From NCBI RefSeq assembly GCF_039994875.1, contig NZ_CP121196.1, positions 4,402,001-4,466,000 of the forward strand: a stretch of DNA of 64,000 nucleotides. Direction: 5' to 3'. Numbering within the stretch: the first letter of the stretch is position 1; every line of letters starts with the position of its first letter. Source of the stretch: Telmatobacter sp. DSM 110680 (GTDB lineage Bacteria; Acidobacteriota; Terriglobia; Terriglobales; Acidobacteriaceae). Below the pieces are notes generated by a model. That model worked only from the letters and a program-made list of their open reading frames with translations. It did not search any database and was not told the DNA's origin. The position numbers were made by a program, and so were the translations under genes. Of the stretch, positions 34,132 to 42,119 are shown in pieces.

Positions 34132-35098
34132 ACGGCTCCAGCAAAATCTTTCCCGTCGTCTTGCGGCATTCCAACTCCGACTGCGCCCTTCCGGCCTCAG
34201 ACAGCGGAAACACATGTTCCATGCGCAGTTTCAAATCGCCCTTTGCCACCGAGCCCAGCACCTCGCCAGCGCGCCATTCTAATTCCTGCCTCGTCGCCAC
34301 GTAATGCCACAGCGTAGGACGTGTCACAAACAGCGAACCCTTGCCGCTCAGTTGGATCAGATCGAATGGTGGAACCGGTCCGCTCGATCCGCCAAACAGC
34401 GCCAGCAGACCGCGAGGCCTCAGGCAATTCAAGCTGCCATCAAACGTCGTCTTGCCCACCGAGTCGTAGACGACATCCACGCCCTTGCCGCCAGTCAGGC
34501 GCTTCACCTCGGCGACAAAATCCTGCTCGGTGTACAGAATCACTTCAGAGGCACCTGCTTCGCGCGACAACTCCGCTTTCTCTTTGGTCGAAACAGTCGT
34601 AATCACGCGTGCGCCAATGCGCGATGCAATTTGCGTCAACAGCAATCCAACACCGCCAGCGCCTGCATGCACCAGCGCCGTGTCTCCAGCTTTCAATGGA
34701 TACGTTGACGTGGCTAGATAATGCGCCGTCATTCCCTGCAACATCGCGGCGGCTGCCTGCTCCGGAGAAAGCGCATCCGGCACCTTCACCAGTTGCGACG
34801 CTGGCACCAGCGCATACTCCGCATAGCTGCCCAGCACACCTACCGACGCCACCGCATCGCCAGGCTTGAAACCAGTCACTCCCGACCCAAGATCTTCGAT
34901 TGTTCCCGCGGCTTCGCTGCCCGGTGTCATCGGCAGCGTTGCTTTATACGTGCCTTTGCGGAAATAAATTTCGATGAAGTTCACGCCGATTGCTTCAACG
35001 CGAATCAGCACTTGCCCAGGACCGGGCACAGGAATCGGCAATTCGGCGAGCTGCAGAACTTCAGGACCGCCGGTACTCTGAATCTGTATTGCGTTCAT
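34130..35098 (-). CDS. zinc-independent quinone oxidoreductase (MDR superfamily)
   Basis: A 322-residue NADPH-dependent quinone reductase-like enzyme of the medium-chain dehydrogenase family. It shows the QOR features VEAIGVNFIEIYFRKGTY and PGSEAAGTIEDLGSGVTGFKPGD near the N-terminus, and the nucleotide motif ALVHAGAGGVGLLLTQIA. The Tyr/Asp-containing VDVVYDSVGKTTFDGSLNCL follows. The cysteines that hold structural zinc in alcohol dehydrogenases are absent. I chose the ATG at 35098, which matches family N-termini; the longer frame from 35137 does not. The sirtuin gene follows 35 bases downstream. Confidence 0.88.
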   Translation of the reverse strand: MNAIQIQSTGGPEVLQLAELPIPVPGPGQVLIRVEAIGVNFIEIYFRKGTYKATLPMTPGSEAAGTIEDLGSGVTGFKPGDAVASVGVLGSYAEYALVPASQLVKVPDALSPEQAAAAMLQGMTAHYLATSTYPLKAGDTALVHAGAGGVGLLLTQIASRIGARVITTVSTKEKAELSREAGASEVILYTEQDFVAEVKRLTGGKGVDVVYDSVGKTTFDGSLNCLRPRGLLALFGGSSGPVPPFDLIQLSGKGSLFVTRPTLWHYVATRQELEWRAGEVLGSVAKGDLKLRMEHVFPLSEAGRAQSELECRKTTGKILLEP

Positions 35099-35216
35099 AC
35101 ATGCGCAAGAATGCACCCTTACACCCGCAAACTGCAAGCAGTGTATTTCCCCGCATATCCACGCCTAATGGTGAATCACAGCGACAGCCGCCTGATCCAG
35201 CACAACGTGGACAAAG

Positions 35217-35251
35217 GAAAGCCCCGCTCGGATTCGCTCCGTGCGGGGCTT
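35217..35251. terminator. intrinsic terminator between glycosyltransferase and oxidoreductase genes
   Basis: Arms AAAGCCCCGC (35217-35226) and GCGGGGCTTT (35242-35251) form a 10-bp stem with a 15-base loop. T-rich sequence follows on both strands, stronger on the plus strand (GGTTTTTC). It probably ends the leftward glycosyltransferase transcript before the oxidoreductase promoter. Confidence 0.75.
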
Positions 35252-35260
35252 TGGTTTTTC

Positions 35261-35288
35261 TAATCTCTGTTCCCCGATCCCTCTTCCG
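35261..35288. repeat. degenerate heptamer array (D)
   Basis: Four 7-bp units AATCTCT, GTTCCCC, GATCCCT, CTTCCGC lie between the glycosyltransferase stop and the terminator. The core NNTCCC is like arrays A and F but more decayed. Confidence 0.5.
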
Positions 35289-35310
35289 CGCTCTTGAAAA
35301 ATTCCTGCTT

Positions 35311-36315
35311 TTAAAAACTATCGTCGCGCCGATCCGTCAAGATGCTGGGTTCTTCCGGCGTACGCAGCCGCACAATTCGATCAATCGCATACGGCGCACG
35401 TTGCTGCGAAGTGTGGAAATGCCGCACCTGCAACTCGCCCAGGAGTCCGATCGCTAGCATTTGAATGCCCGCCAGAATCAACACTCCCGCAATCACGAAA
35501 AGTGGACCGTGCACGTCCATCACGTTCTGGTGAGGATGCACAATCTTCATGCCAAGCAGCAGCGCTGAAATAAAGCTACCCGCGAGAATACCCAGCGCAC
35601 CGAAGCTGCCGAAAAAGTGCAACGGCCGGCTCATGTACTTCAGTAGAAAACGGATCGTCAGCAGATCGAAAAACACACGGAAAGTGCGACCAATACCGTA
35701 GTGGCTCTTGCCACGTTCGCGATGAACGTTCTTAATCGGAATCTCACAGATCGAAGCGCCATACCAGCTCGCCAGCGCCGGAATGAAGCGGTGCATCTCG
35801 CCGTAGAGAGGAATATTCTGAATCACTTCATGCCGGTACGCTTTGAACGTCGTTCCGAAATCATGAATATCCACGCCCGAGAGCTTCGCCATCAACCAGT
35901 TCGCACAGCGCGAAGGAATGCGCCGCATCACAAAGTTGTCGATGCGCTCCTTGCGCCAGCCCGACACCACGTCGTAGCCCTCTTCCAGCTTCTCGAGGAA
36001 GTTCGGAATCTCGTTGGGATCGTGCTGCAGATCGCCATCCATCGCCAGGATGTATTCACCTGAAGCATGATCAAATCCTGCTGCCAGCGCCGACGTCTGC
36101 CCGAAATTCCGGCGCAGCTTTACCACCAGCACGCGGCTATCCACCGCGGCTATCTCTTCCAACAACTTGTATGTGCGGTCGCTGGAACCGTCGTCCACCA
36201 ACACCAGCTCAAAGTTGTCGCCCACCTGTTCCATTACCTGCTTCAGGCGCGCGTACAAGACAGTTACATTGTCTTCTTCATTGTGGAAAGGGACGACAAT
36301 CGAATACTTCGGCAT
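35311..36315 (-). CDS. family 2 glycosyltransferase (polyprenyl-phosphate sugar transferase type)
   Basis: A 334-residue inner-membrane enzyme of the DPM1/GtrB class, which transfers a sugar from a nucleotide donor to a polyprenyl phosphate. The N-terminal GT2 domain has YSIVVPFHNEEDNVTVLY, LVLVDDGSSDRTYKLLE, the DXD-type AMDGDLQHDPNEIP and VSGWRKERIDNFVMRRIPSR. Two hydrophobic helices near the C-terminus (about 232-255 and 270-295) anchor it. The ATG at 36315 begins the family-like MPKYSIVVPFHNEE and has no ribosome-binding site. A TATACT box only about 8 bases upstream suggests a possible leaderless message. Confidence 0.9.
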   Translation of the reverse strand: MPKYSIVVPFHNEEDNVTVLYARLKQVMEQVGDNFELVLVDDGSSDRTYKLLEEIAAVDSRVLVVKLRRNFGQTSALAAGFDHASGEYILAMDGDLQHDPNEIPNFLEKLEEGYDVVSGWRKERIDNFVMRRIPSRCANWLMAKLSGVDIHDFGTTFKAYRHEVIQNIPLYGEMHRFIPALASWYGASICEIPIKNVHRERGKSHYGIGRTFRVFFDLLTIRFLLKYMSRPLHFFGSFGALGILAGSFISALLLGMKIVHPHQNVMDVHGPLFVIAGVLILAGIQMLAIGLLGELQVRHFHTSQQRAPYAIDRIVRLRTPEEPSILTDRRDDSF

Positions 36316-36418
36316 ATCTATAGTATAGACGCGAGTTAAGTTGGAAAGGCGCACTTATTCGTTACTGAATATAGGCGATGAAAAGCGCAATCCACCACTA
36401 GCCTTGCGGAGAGAAAGA

Positions 36419-36739
36419 CTACCGGTCTAGCTCGTCGAGCATTCCCTGCATCTCGCTGAGAGCATGGCGGTTGCCCGTCCTGGCCGCGCAGCCGATTCCG
36501 GCCTTCAGCTTCTCAATAGCTTCGGAATTGCGCTCCGCCTTTGCCAGCGTCTGCGCCGACATAAAATACGCCGCCGTATAGTCTGGATTCTGCTCAATCA
36601 GGACGTCGAATTCCCGCAGTGCTGTTTCAACTTCACCGCGGTTGGCCAATTCCATTGCGATGCCGTAGCGTGCAAAGGCATTCTTCGGATCAAGGGCAAG
36701 AATTTCTTTCAGTCCAGCAATTTTGTCCGTTGTGCTCAT
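36419..36739 (-). CDS. small TPR protein
   Basis: A 106-residue helical protein with two TPR units: LKEILALDPKNAFARYGIAM and VLIEQNPDYTAAYFMSAQTL, then a partial third helix pair. No signal peptide. The ATG at 36739 begins MSTTDKIAGLKEI; the frame stays open to 36814 but those codons are not family-like. It is divergent from the thioesterase gene, and the two share a 157-bp promoter region. Partner unknown. Confidence 0.72.
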   Translation of the reverse strand: MSTTDKIAGLKEILALDPKNAFARYGIAMELANRGEVETALREFDVLIEQNPDYTAAYFMSAQTLAKAERNSEAIEKLKAGIGCAARTGNRHALSEMQGMLDELDR

Positions 36740-36896
36740 AATGGGGGATTTCTGCACCAGGGCGATTTGCGTAATTGGCGTCGATTGCCGAAACTGGAAC
36801 TGGTGCTTCGGCACAAAGGTTCACTCGTGTTTCTATTGTAGCTGGAGTGAACCTCACTCTGAACCCCGTAACCAAGAGATGGAGCAAGTGATTTCA

Positions 36897-37424
36897 ATGA
36901 GCACGGTTCAAGCAAACCCGCAAGTGCGCACCGTCGCCAGTTCGCAGTCCGAGATGACGGAGGTTATCCTCCCCAACGATGCCAACACCCTCGGCAATCT
37001 ACTCGGCGGCCGCCTGATGCACTTCATCGACCTCACCGGAGCCATCGCTGCCTATCGCCACTCCCGCACCCACGTCGTCACCGCAGCCATGGATCACATC
37101 GACTTTATTCAGCCAGTACACGTCGGCGACCTGCTCATTCTCAAGTCCAGCGTCAATCGCGCCTTCAATAGCTCGCTTGAGGTCGGTGTCAAGGTCTGGG
37201 TGGAAGATCCGCAGACCGGAACCCACCTGCATGTTGCCAGCGCTTACCTCGTATTCGTTGCAGTTGACGAGCATGGTCGCCGCCAGAAGCTTCCCCAGGT
37301 GCAGCCTGAAACTCCCGACGAAACGCGCCGCTACAACGATGCGCTTCTTCGCCGTCAGCATCGCGAATCCGAAGCAGCTCGCCGCAAGCAGGAGCGACGC
37401 GATACAGGTCTCACCAGAGCCTGA
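36897..37424 (+). CDS. acyl-CoA thioesterase, hotdog fold (YciA-like)
   Basis: A 175-residue cytosolic thioesterase that hydrolyses acyl-CoA. The hotdog domain has EMTEVILPNDANTLGNLLGG, the YciA-type catalytic region (HFIDLTGAIAAYRHSRTHVVTAA) and IDFIQPVHVGDLLILKSSV. The tail DALLRRQHRESEAARRKQER is a charged helix. I chose the ATG at 36897, with GGAG about 11 bases upstream; ATG 36879 is also in frame. Families of this type use a conserved Asn/Asp at the start of the long helix (here the Asp of MHFIDLTG, or nearby). Confidence 0.85.
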   Translation: MSTVQANPQVRTVASSQSEMTEVILPNDANTLGNLLGGRLMHFIDLTGAIAAYRHSRTHVVTAAMDHIDFIQPVHVGDLLILKSSVNRAFNSSLEVGVKVWVEDPQTGTHLHVASAYLVFVAVDEHGRRQKLPQVQPETPDETRRYNDALLRRQHRESEAARRKQERRDTGLTRA

Positions 37425-37461
37425 CACGAAACACTAACCTGCACGAGGAGTAATTCCGTCT

Positions 37462-38292
37462 ATGGCTCATTCAGCCGCCGCACCACAGCCCCTACCGCTC
37501 CCGGGAGTTTCAAAAATCATCGCCATCGGATCCGGCAAGGGCGGGGTAGGCAAAACCACTGTTGCCGTCAATCTCGCCATCGCGCTCTCCAAACTTGGCT
37601 TTCGTGTCGGCCTCATCGATGCCGACATCTATGGACCCAACGTCCCGCTAATGATGGGTTCCACGCAATCGCCGCGCGTTGGCGCCGATAATCAGATCCA
37701 GCCGAACGACACGCACGGCATCAAGACCATCTCCATCGGCTACATCTCGCCCGGCGACAAACCCCTGGTGATGCGCGGACCCATGCTGCACCAGATCATC
37801 CGCCAGTTCCTGCAGCAGGTGGAATGGGGACAACTCGACTACCTCATCGTAGATCTCCCTCCGGGCACCGGCGACGTCGTCATCTCTTTAGTGCAAACCG
37901 TCCCGCTTACCGGCGCCGTGGTAGTCTCCACTCCCAGCGACGTCAGCCTGCAGGACGCGCGCAAGGCTCTAGAGATGTTTGCCCAGGTCAACGTCGAAGT
38001 GCTCGGCATTGTCGAGAACATGAGCCACTTCACCTGCCCCCATTGCCACCAAGAAATCGACATCTTCTCCAAGGGCGGAGCGGAACGCACCGCAGCCCAA
38101 TTCAAAATTCCGTTTCTCGGTTCAGTCGAGCTCATCCCGGCGATTCGCGAAGGTGGAGATCGCGGCCTGCCAGTCGCCCTCGCCGGTCCCAAAAGCCCCC
38201 AAGCCGCCGAGTTTTACGGAATTGCACAGAAACTCATCGAGCGCGCCGATGCCGCCGCGGCAGCGAGCAGCGACGTAATCGAAATCAGCTAG
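37462..38292 (+). CDS. mrp: Mrp/NBP35-family iron-sulfur carrier ATPase
   Basis: A 276-residue cytosolic P-loop ATPase (ApbC/Mrp) that carries [4Fe-4S] clusters to target proteins. Motifs: deviant Walker A GSGKGGVGKTTVAVNLA, VGLIDADIYGPNVPLMMG, MRGPMLHQIIRQFL, YLIVDLPPGTGDV and the cluster ligands HFTCPHCHQEIDIF. It lacks the N-terminal MIP18/DUF59 domain that many bacterial Mrp proteins carry. The gene starts 37 bases after the thioesterase gene on the same strand. A GAGGAG site lies upstream of the ATG. Confidence 0.94.
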   Translation: MAHSAAAPQPLPLPGVSKIIAIGSGKGGVGKTTVAVNLAIALSKLGFRVGLIDADIYGPNVPLMMGSTQSPRVGADNQIQPNDTHGIKTISIGYISPGDKPLVMRGPMLHQIIRQFLQQVEWGQLDYLIVDLPPGTGDVVISLVQTVPLTGAVVVSTPSDVSLQDARKALEMFAQVNVEVLGIVENMSHFTCPHCHQEIDIFSKGGAERTAAQFKIPFLGSVELIPAIREGGDRGLPVALAGPKSPQAAEFYGIAQKLIERADAAAAASSDVIEIS

Positions 38293-38327
38293 TTCGCAGC
38301 CGCGAAATTCACGGTTGAGCTAAGCGG

Positions 38328-38427
38328 TGTCATTCTGAGTGAACGGGACCCCGAACGTTTCAGGGGTCCCCAAAGAGCCTCGCTCTTTGGGGCAGGTTCG
38401 GGGTGGTGAACGAAGAATCTGCTTCTT
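38328..38427. repeat. interspersed repeat, copy 2, with nested hairpins
   Basis: A 100-base element with the same ends as the copy at 33251: TGTCATTCTGAG and GAACGAAGAATCTGCTTC. Its centre has two strong hairpins, GGGACCCC/GGGGTCCC (38345-38352 with 38363-38370) and CCCCAAAGAG/CTCTTTGGGG (38368-38377 with 38383-38392). A competing long-range pair, CCCCGAAC/GTTCGGGG (38349-38356 with 38396-38403), is also possible. It follows mrp and could act as a mRNA 3' end. Confidence 0.65.
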
Positions 38428-38465
38428 CACTTCCAGCCAAATACAGACTCGAATCGGAGAAACAA

Positions 38466-38927
38466 TTGACGCCCGATCTTCTCGTCCGTGCTGTGCAACA
38501 ATCCGACTTCGACCAGTGGAAGCAGCTCTGGGATGGCTATAACGCCTTCTATGGTCGCAAAGATGCGACAGCGCTCCCGGAAGCGATTACCAGCAGCACA
38601 TGGTCCCGCTTCTTCGATAGCTATGAACCCGTTCACGCATTAGTTGCCGAGCAGTCGGGACAAATTCTCGGTCTGGTTCACTACCTGTTCCATCGCACCA
38701 CAATTTCGATTCAGCCCACCTGTTATCTGCAAGACCTGTTCACAGTGGAGTCAACGCGAGGCAAAGGCGTTGGCCGCGCGCTGATTCAGGAGGTCTATCG
38801 CATCGCGGCGGATGCGGGGTGCGCCCGTGTCTACTGGCTGACTCACGAAACCAACACCATTGCCATGAAGCTGTACGACAAAGTAGCAGAGAAGTCAGGC
38901 TTCGTCGTCTATCGCAAGGCTCTCTGA
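38466..38927 (+). CDS. GNAT-family N-acetyltransferase
   Basis: A 153-residue acetyl-CoA-dependent acetyltransferase. The N-terminus has LVRAVQQSDFDQWKQLWDGY, the core IQPTCYLQDLFTVESTRGKG with the acetyl-CoA motif RGKGVGRALIQEV, then GCARVYWLTHETNTIAMKLYDKVAEKSGF. The substrate is unknown; the form resembles small-molecule or diamine acetyltransferases. I prefer the TTG at 38466 with GGAGAA just upstream. A GTG-initiated frame from 38403 would run into the interspersed repeat. Confidence 0.85.
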   Translation: MTPDLLVRAVQQSDFDQWKQLWDGYNAFYGRKDATALPEAITSSTWSRFFDSYEPVHALVAEQSGQILGLVHYLFHRTTISIQPTCYLQDLFTVESTRGKGVGRALIQEVYRIAADAGCARVYWLTHETNTIAMKLYDKVAEKSGFVVYRKAL

Positions 38928-38956
38928 AATCAACAGTGACTTCGTAGGAGTCAGTG

Positions 38957-39655
38957 ATGCGAGTTCTCGTTTCCTGGAGCAGCGGCAAGGATTGCGCATG
39001 GGCTCTTCACTTGCTAAAGCAGCGGCCCGACGTTGAAATTGCGGGTCTGCTCACCACCGTCAATGCGGAATTTGATCGCGTAGCCATGCATGGCACCCGC
39101 CGCGCCACCCTTGAAGCGCAGGCCGCAGCCGCAAATCTTCCACTCTGGAGCATCCCCTTACCCTGGCCTTGCTCAAATAAAGAATACGAGCAGCGCATGG
39201 CCGCAGCCTTAACCCGCGCCGTCGCAGAACGCATCGATGCCATCGCATTCGGCGATCTGTTTCTGCGCGACGTGCGAACCTACCGCGAGAACCAGCTTCG
39301 ATCCACCGGCATTGTTCCGCTCTTTCCCCTCTGGGACATTCCCACTCCCGAACTGGCCCCCGCAATGATTGCGGGCGGATTGCGCGCCAAGCTGGTTTGT
39401 GTCGACTCCACTCGGCTCAACCCTGAGTTTGCGGGGCGTGATTTTGACGCTCACCTGCTAAGCGATCTTCCACCGACAGTCGACCCTTGCGGCGAACGCG
39501 GCGAGTTTCACTCCTGCGTCTACGATGGTCCAATATTCTCCAGCCCTATCGCGCTCGAAGCAGGCGAAATCGTCAATCGCGACGGGTTTATCTACGCCGA
39601 CTTCGTGCCGGTCGACTCTCTAATCACCGACCCTCAGGGTGCAACGGCATCCTAA
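38957..39655 (+). CDS. Dph6/DUF71-type ATP pyrophosphatase
   Basis: A 232-residue PP-loop ATPase of the adenine nucleotide alpha-hydrolase superfamily. The P-loop SWSSGKDCAWALHLL is near the N-terminus. The family's MHGTRRATLEAQAAA, IDAIAFGDLFLRDVRTYREN and C-terminal GERGEFHSCVYDGPIFSSPI are all visible. Eukaryotic and archaeal relatives make diphthamide; bacterial ones are of unknown function, perhaps ATP-dependent amidation. The ATG at 38957 has GTAGGAG six bases upstream; a GTG sits directly before it. It follows the GNAT gene by 29 bases on the same strand. Confidence 0.88.
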   Translation: MRVLVSWSSGKDCAWALHLLKQRPDVEIAGLLTTVNAEFDRVAMHGTRRATLEAQAAAANLPLWSIPLPWPCSNKEYEQRMAAALTRAVAERIDAIAFGDLFLRDVRTYRENQLRSTGIVPLFPLWDIPTPELAPAMIAGGLRAKLVCVDSTRLNPEFAGRDFDAHLLSDLPPTVDPCGERGEFHSCVYDGPIFSSPIALEAGEIVNRDGFIYADFVPVDSLITDPQGATAS

Positions 39656-39867
39656 GTACCTGATCGATATCCGGGTTTGGTGCCTTTTACTCTGATCCAA
39701 CCCCAATCTCCGGCGTAACACCCATCGGCTGAAAAGGCTCCTTTGTGCCCCCAACCTACTCCTTTTGTGCTAATTGTCCTGCGCCTCGACTGAGATACAG
39801 TTTGTCAAAACAGACCTCATCCCCTGTATTAGTCTGCCGCAGCAGTTCGTAGCTATCGAGTCGACTT

Positions 39868-41493
39868 ATGAGAGATTCTTTCGGATCGCGCGTCGCCGAA
39901 CCCGCAGCAATTCTGCCTGCATTTGCGGCTGTCCCGCGGGTAAGGACGTTACGGGTACCGCGGACCCTTTTCCTGACTCTCGCAACCATCGCGGCAGCGC
40001 TTGTGTGCGTCACGCATGCAGTCGTCGCAGGCTCAAACACCGTGCCTGCAGCGGGATTCGGCTATCTCTGTCTCTCTCTTATTATGCTGGGCTGCGCGTC
40101 GGCTTTCTGGACACGCGCTCGCTCGTCTGAAGGCACCCTGTACATCCGCTGGTCTTTCATCTCCGCTGCGGCGCTGTCGGCGGCAATCGGCTATCTTCCA
40201 TCTTGCACTCAGGGCTTTCTGAACACGACACCTGCAAGGCAGTTTCAAACTGCATGCTTCAACTCCAGTGAAGCTCTTTACATGTTGGCAGCGGTACTTT
40301 TCTTTTCGGGTGTCACTCGATCAATCGTAATATTGGATATTCTGCAGGCGTTGATGTTCAGCGTACTGCGCTTCAATCTTGTCTACTCGCCTGTCACGCG
40401 CGATCACTTCAGTGCAAACCACCTCCTGATCGGCCAGCTAATGGCCCTCTTTCTGTTCGTGGTCGCAATTGTCGCTTGCCTGGGAGCGGCATCACGCGCC
40501 GAGCTCATGTTCCTCCGAACGCTCTCTTGTTTCCTTGCACTTCGTCTCATCTCGTTCTTTCTCGCAAACCAAGTTTCTTACGTCTGGCTTCGCTACGAGC
40601 ACTGCAGCTTTGGGGACGTGCCCGGCGAGGCTCTTCTCGTGGGCTTCGCGCTTTACCTTCTCTACACCAGGCACACCGCAGAGAAAGAGGCGTCGCAGAT
40701 CGCGTCTTTAAGATCACCCAGTGTGCTGGTGCGCAGTCTGATGCCATCATTCCTCACCGTCGTTAACCTCATACTGGGCGTCATTGTGCTTCGCATCTCT
40801 GTGCCGCTGGCCACCGCAACAATTTCGTTATCCCTCGTCGGCTACATGGCGCGCACTGTGTTGTTACAAGCTCAGGCAGTCCATGAGAAAGCTTTTCTGG
40901 AAAGCCGCAACCAGCAACTTGAAGGACTTGCGACTCGCGATCCTCTTACCGGAATTGGCAACCGCCGTTCGCTGGCGTCGGTCTACCGGCATCTCCAGGC
41001 CGCCGACGGCTGTGAGAATCTCTCGTTCCTGTTGATGGATATCGATTACTTCAAGCAGGCGAACGACCGCCATGGTCATCTGCACGGTGACAAAGTGCTC
41101 GTGGCGCTCGCGAAAAAACTTGAGAGCCTGGCGTCCAGCGTGCCCGGAAGTCACTGTGCACGCTTCGGTGGTGATGAATTTGCGTTGTTGCTGCTAAACG
41201 TCTCTCCCCAAAAGGCACTGATTCTCGCGGAAGAACTGCGCGCCCTGTTCAGTGCGCACGCGTTTGAAGCTGAAACCAGAAAGACAAGTCTCAGTATCGG
41301 CATCGCTTCATTGCAATCAGCGCACGATCTGCCGCTCGAATCGCTAATTTGCAGCGCCGATGAGGCTCTTTACCGTGCCAAGTCGATGGGGCGTAATCGC
41401 GTCGAAGTTCAGCCTGTCTGCGAGCCCGAATTTGCCGCCGATCATTCCACTGCGTCGGCACTTCGTATAAAGTTGCAGCACGCCACGCGCTAA
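39868..41493 (+). CDS. membrane-bound diguanylate cyclase (GGDEF)
   Basis: A 541-residue protein. Residues about 35-330 hold seven to nine hydrophobic helices, a membrane sensor region I do not recognise. A short coiled linker leads to the GGDEF domain (about 350-515): LATRDPLTGIGNRRSL, LLMDIDYFKQANDRHGHLHGD, the active-site RFGGDEFALLLL (GGDEF 434-438) and ISIGIAS-like residues (SLSIGIAS). The active-site motif is canonical, so cyclic di-GMP synthesis is expected. No RxxD inhibitory site is present five residues before GGDEF, so product inhibition at that site is unlikely. No neighbouring c-di-GMP gene. Confidence 0.9.
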   Translation: MRDSFGSRVAEPAAILPAFAAVPRVRTLRVPRTLFLTLATIAAALVCVTHAVVAGSNTVPAAGFGYLCLSLIMLGCASAFWTRARSSEGTLYIRWSFISAAALSAAIGYLPSCTQGFLNTTPARQFQTACFNSSEALYMLAAVLFFSGVTRSIVILDILQALMFSVLRFNLVYSPVTRDHFSANHLLIGQLMALFLFVVAIVACLGAASRAELMFLRTLSCFLALRLISFFLANQVSYVWLRYEHCSFGDVPGEALLVGFALYLLYTRHTAEKEASQIASLRSPSVLVRSLMPSFLTVVNLILGVIVLRISVPLATATISLSLVGYMARTVLLQAQAVHEKAFLESRNQQLEGLATRDPLTGIGNRRSLASVYRHLQAADGCENLSFLLMDIDYFKQANDRHGHLHGDKVLVALAKKLESLASSVPGSHCARFGGDEFALLLLNVSPQKALILAEELRALFSAHAFEAETRKTSLSIGIASLQSAHDLPLESLICSADEALYRAKSMGRNRVEVQPVCEPEFAADHSTASALRIKLQHATR

Positions 41494-41500
41494 GGAAAAA

Positions 41501-41520
41501 GGCGAGGCCGAAGCCTCGCC
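41501..41520. terminator. bidirectional intrinsic terminator
   Basis: GGCGAGGC-CGAA-GCCTCGCC forms an 8-bp stem with a tetraloop. On the minus strand a TTTTTCCTT run follows, ending the YXWGXW gene; on the plus strand it lies eight bases after the GGDEF gene stop. Confidence 0.82.
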
Positions 41521-41543
41521 CTTCGTTGCAAATCAGGTTCAAC

Positions 41544-41834
41544 TTAGCGCCAGTGTCCCTCGACCAGAACCCAGCCGCCATGCCGGTGTACCCAATGATG
41601 CCCAACCCACACCGCGTGTGGATGAGGCGGACGATCCCAGCGCCCGGGAACCCATACATAGCGCTCGCCATCCCAACGGTGATAGCCGCCAATCCACACA
41701 TAGCCACGCTCCGGGGGCGGAGGACGCCGTTCAACGATCGGTGCCGGTGGCCCTACCCTTACGTAAACCTGCGCAATCGAAGCCACAGGAAGCAAAGTGA
41801 AGGCAAGCAAAGCTGCCAATGCAATCTTCTTCAC
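41544..41834 (-). CDS. small exported YXWGXW/WxxGxW-repeat protein
   Basis: A 96-residue exported protein. Signal peptide MKKIALAALLAFTLLPVASIAQ; the mature part is Pro/Arg-rich, then carries repeats of the aromatic type GYVWIGGYHRWDGERYVW, VPGRWDRPPHP, HHWVHRHGGWVLVEGHW. This pattern is seen in YXWGXW/BcpO-related envelope proteins of unknown role. Cleaved protein would be about 74 residues and rich in Trp and His. AAGGAG lies upstream of the ATG. A related Trp-rich region occurs in the FecR protein at 60072-61691. Confidence 0.85.
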   Translation of the reverse strand: MKKIALAALLAFTLLPVASIAQVYVRVGPPAPIVERRPPPPERGYVWIGGYHRWDGERYVWVPGRWDRPPHPHAVWVGHHWVHRHGGWVLVEGHWR

Positions 41835-42059
41835 GAGTCAACTCCTTCAGCAGTAAGAATTGCCGGACCTCCACAGCCCTTCCGGCTCGTTGATCATTAC
41901 AACATGGGTTTTGCAATATAGTTGCGCACCGAAAGTAACGTCGTGAACACCGAATATTTCTGATCAATACAACCTGAACCCGAAAATTTCGTCGCGACAA
42001 ATGATGCCCCTTCAGCATCGATCACGTAATGACTGAATCCGCTACAAATGATTCAAATG

Positions 42060-42093
42060 AAACGCCCTCACCATGTCACCAGTGAGGGCGTTT
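42060..42093. terminator. bidirectional intrinsic terminator after threonine aldolase
   Basis: Arms AAACGCCCTCAC (42060-42071) and GTGAGGGCGTTT (42082-42093) form a perfect 12-bp stem with a 10-base loop. It lies 27 bases beyond the threonine aldolase stop on the minus strand. Confidence 0.85.
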
Positions 42094-42119
42094 GTCTTTC
42101 GAACAAATAATCGGAGAAT

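Noticed and set aside
41731..42018. 95-codon minus frame upstream of the YXWGXW gene
   Set aside because: Overlaps the start of the exported protein in another frame and shows no coding character; the spacer is best read as its promoter region.
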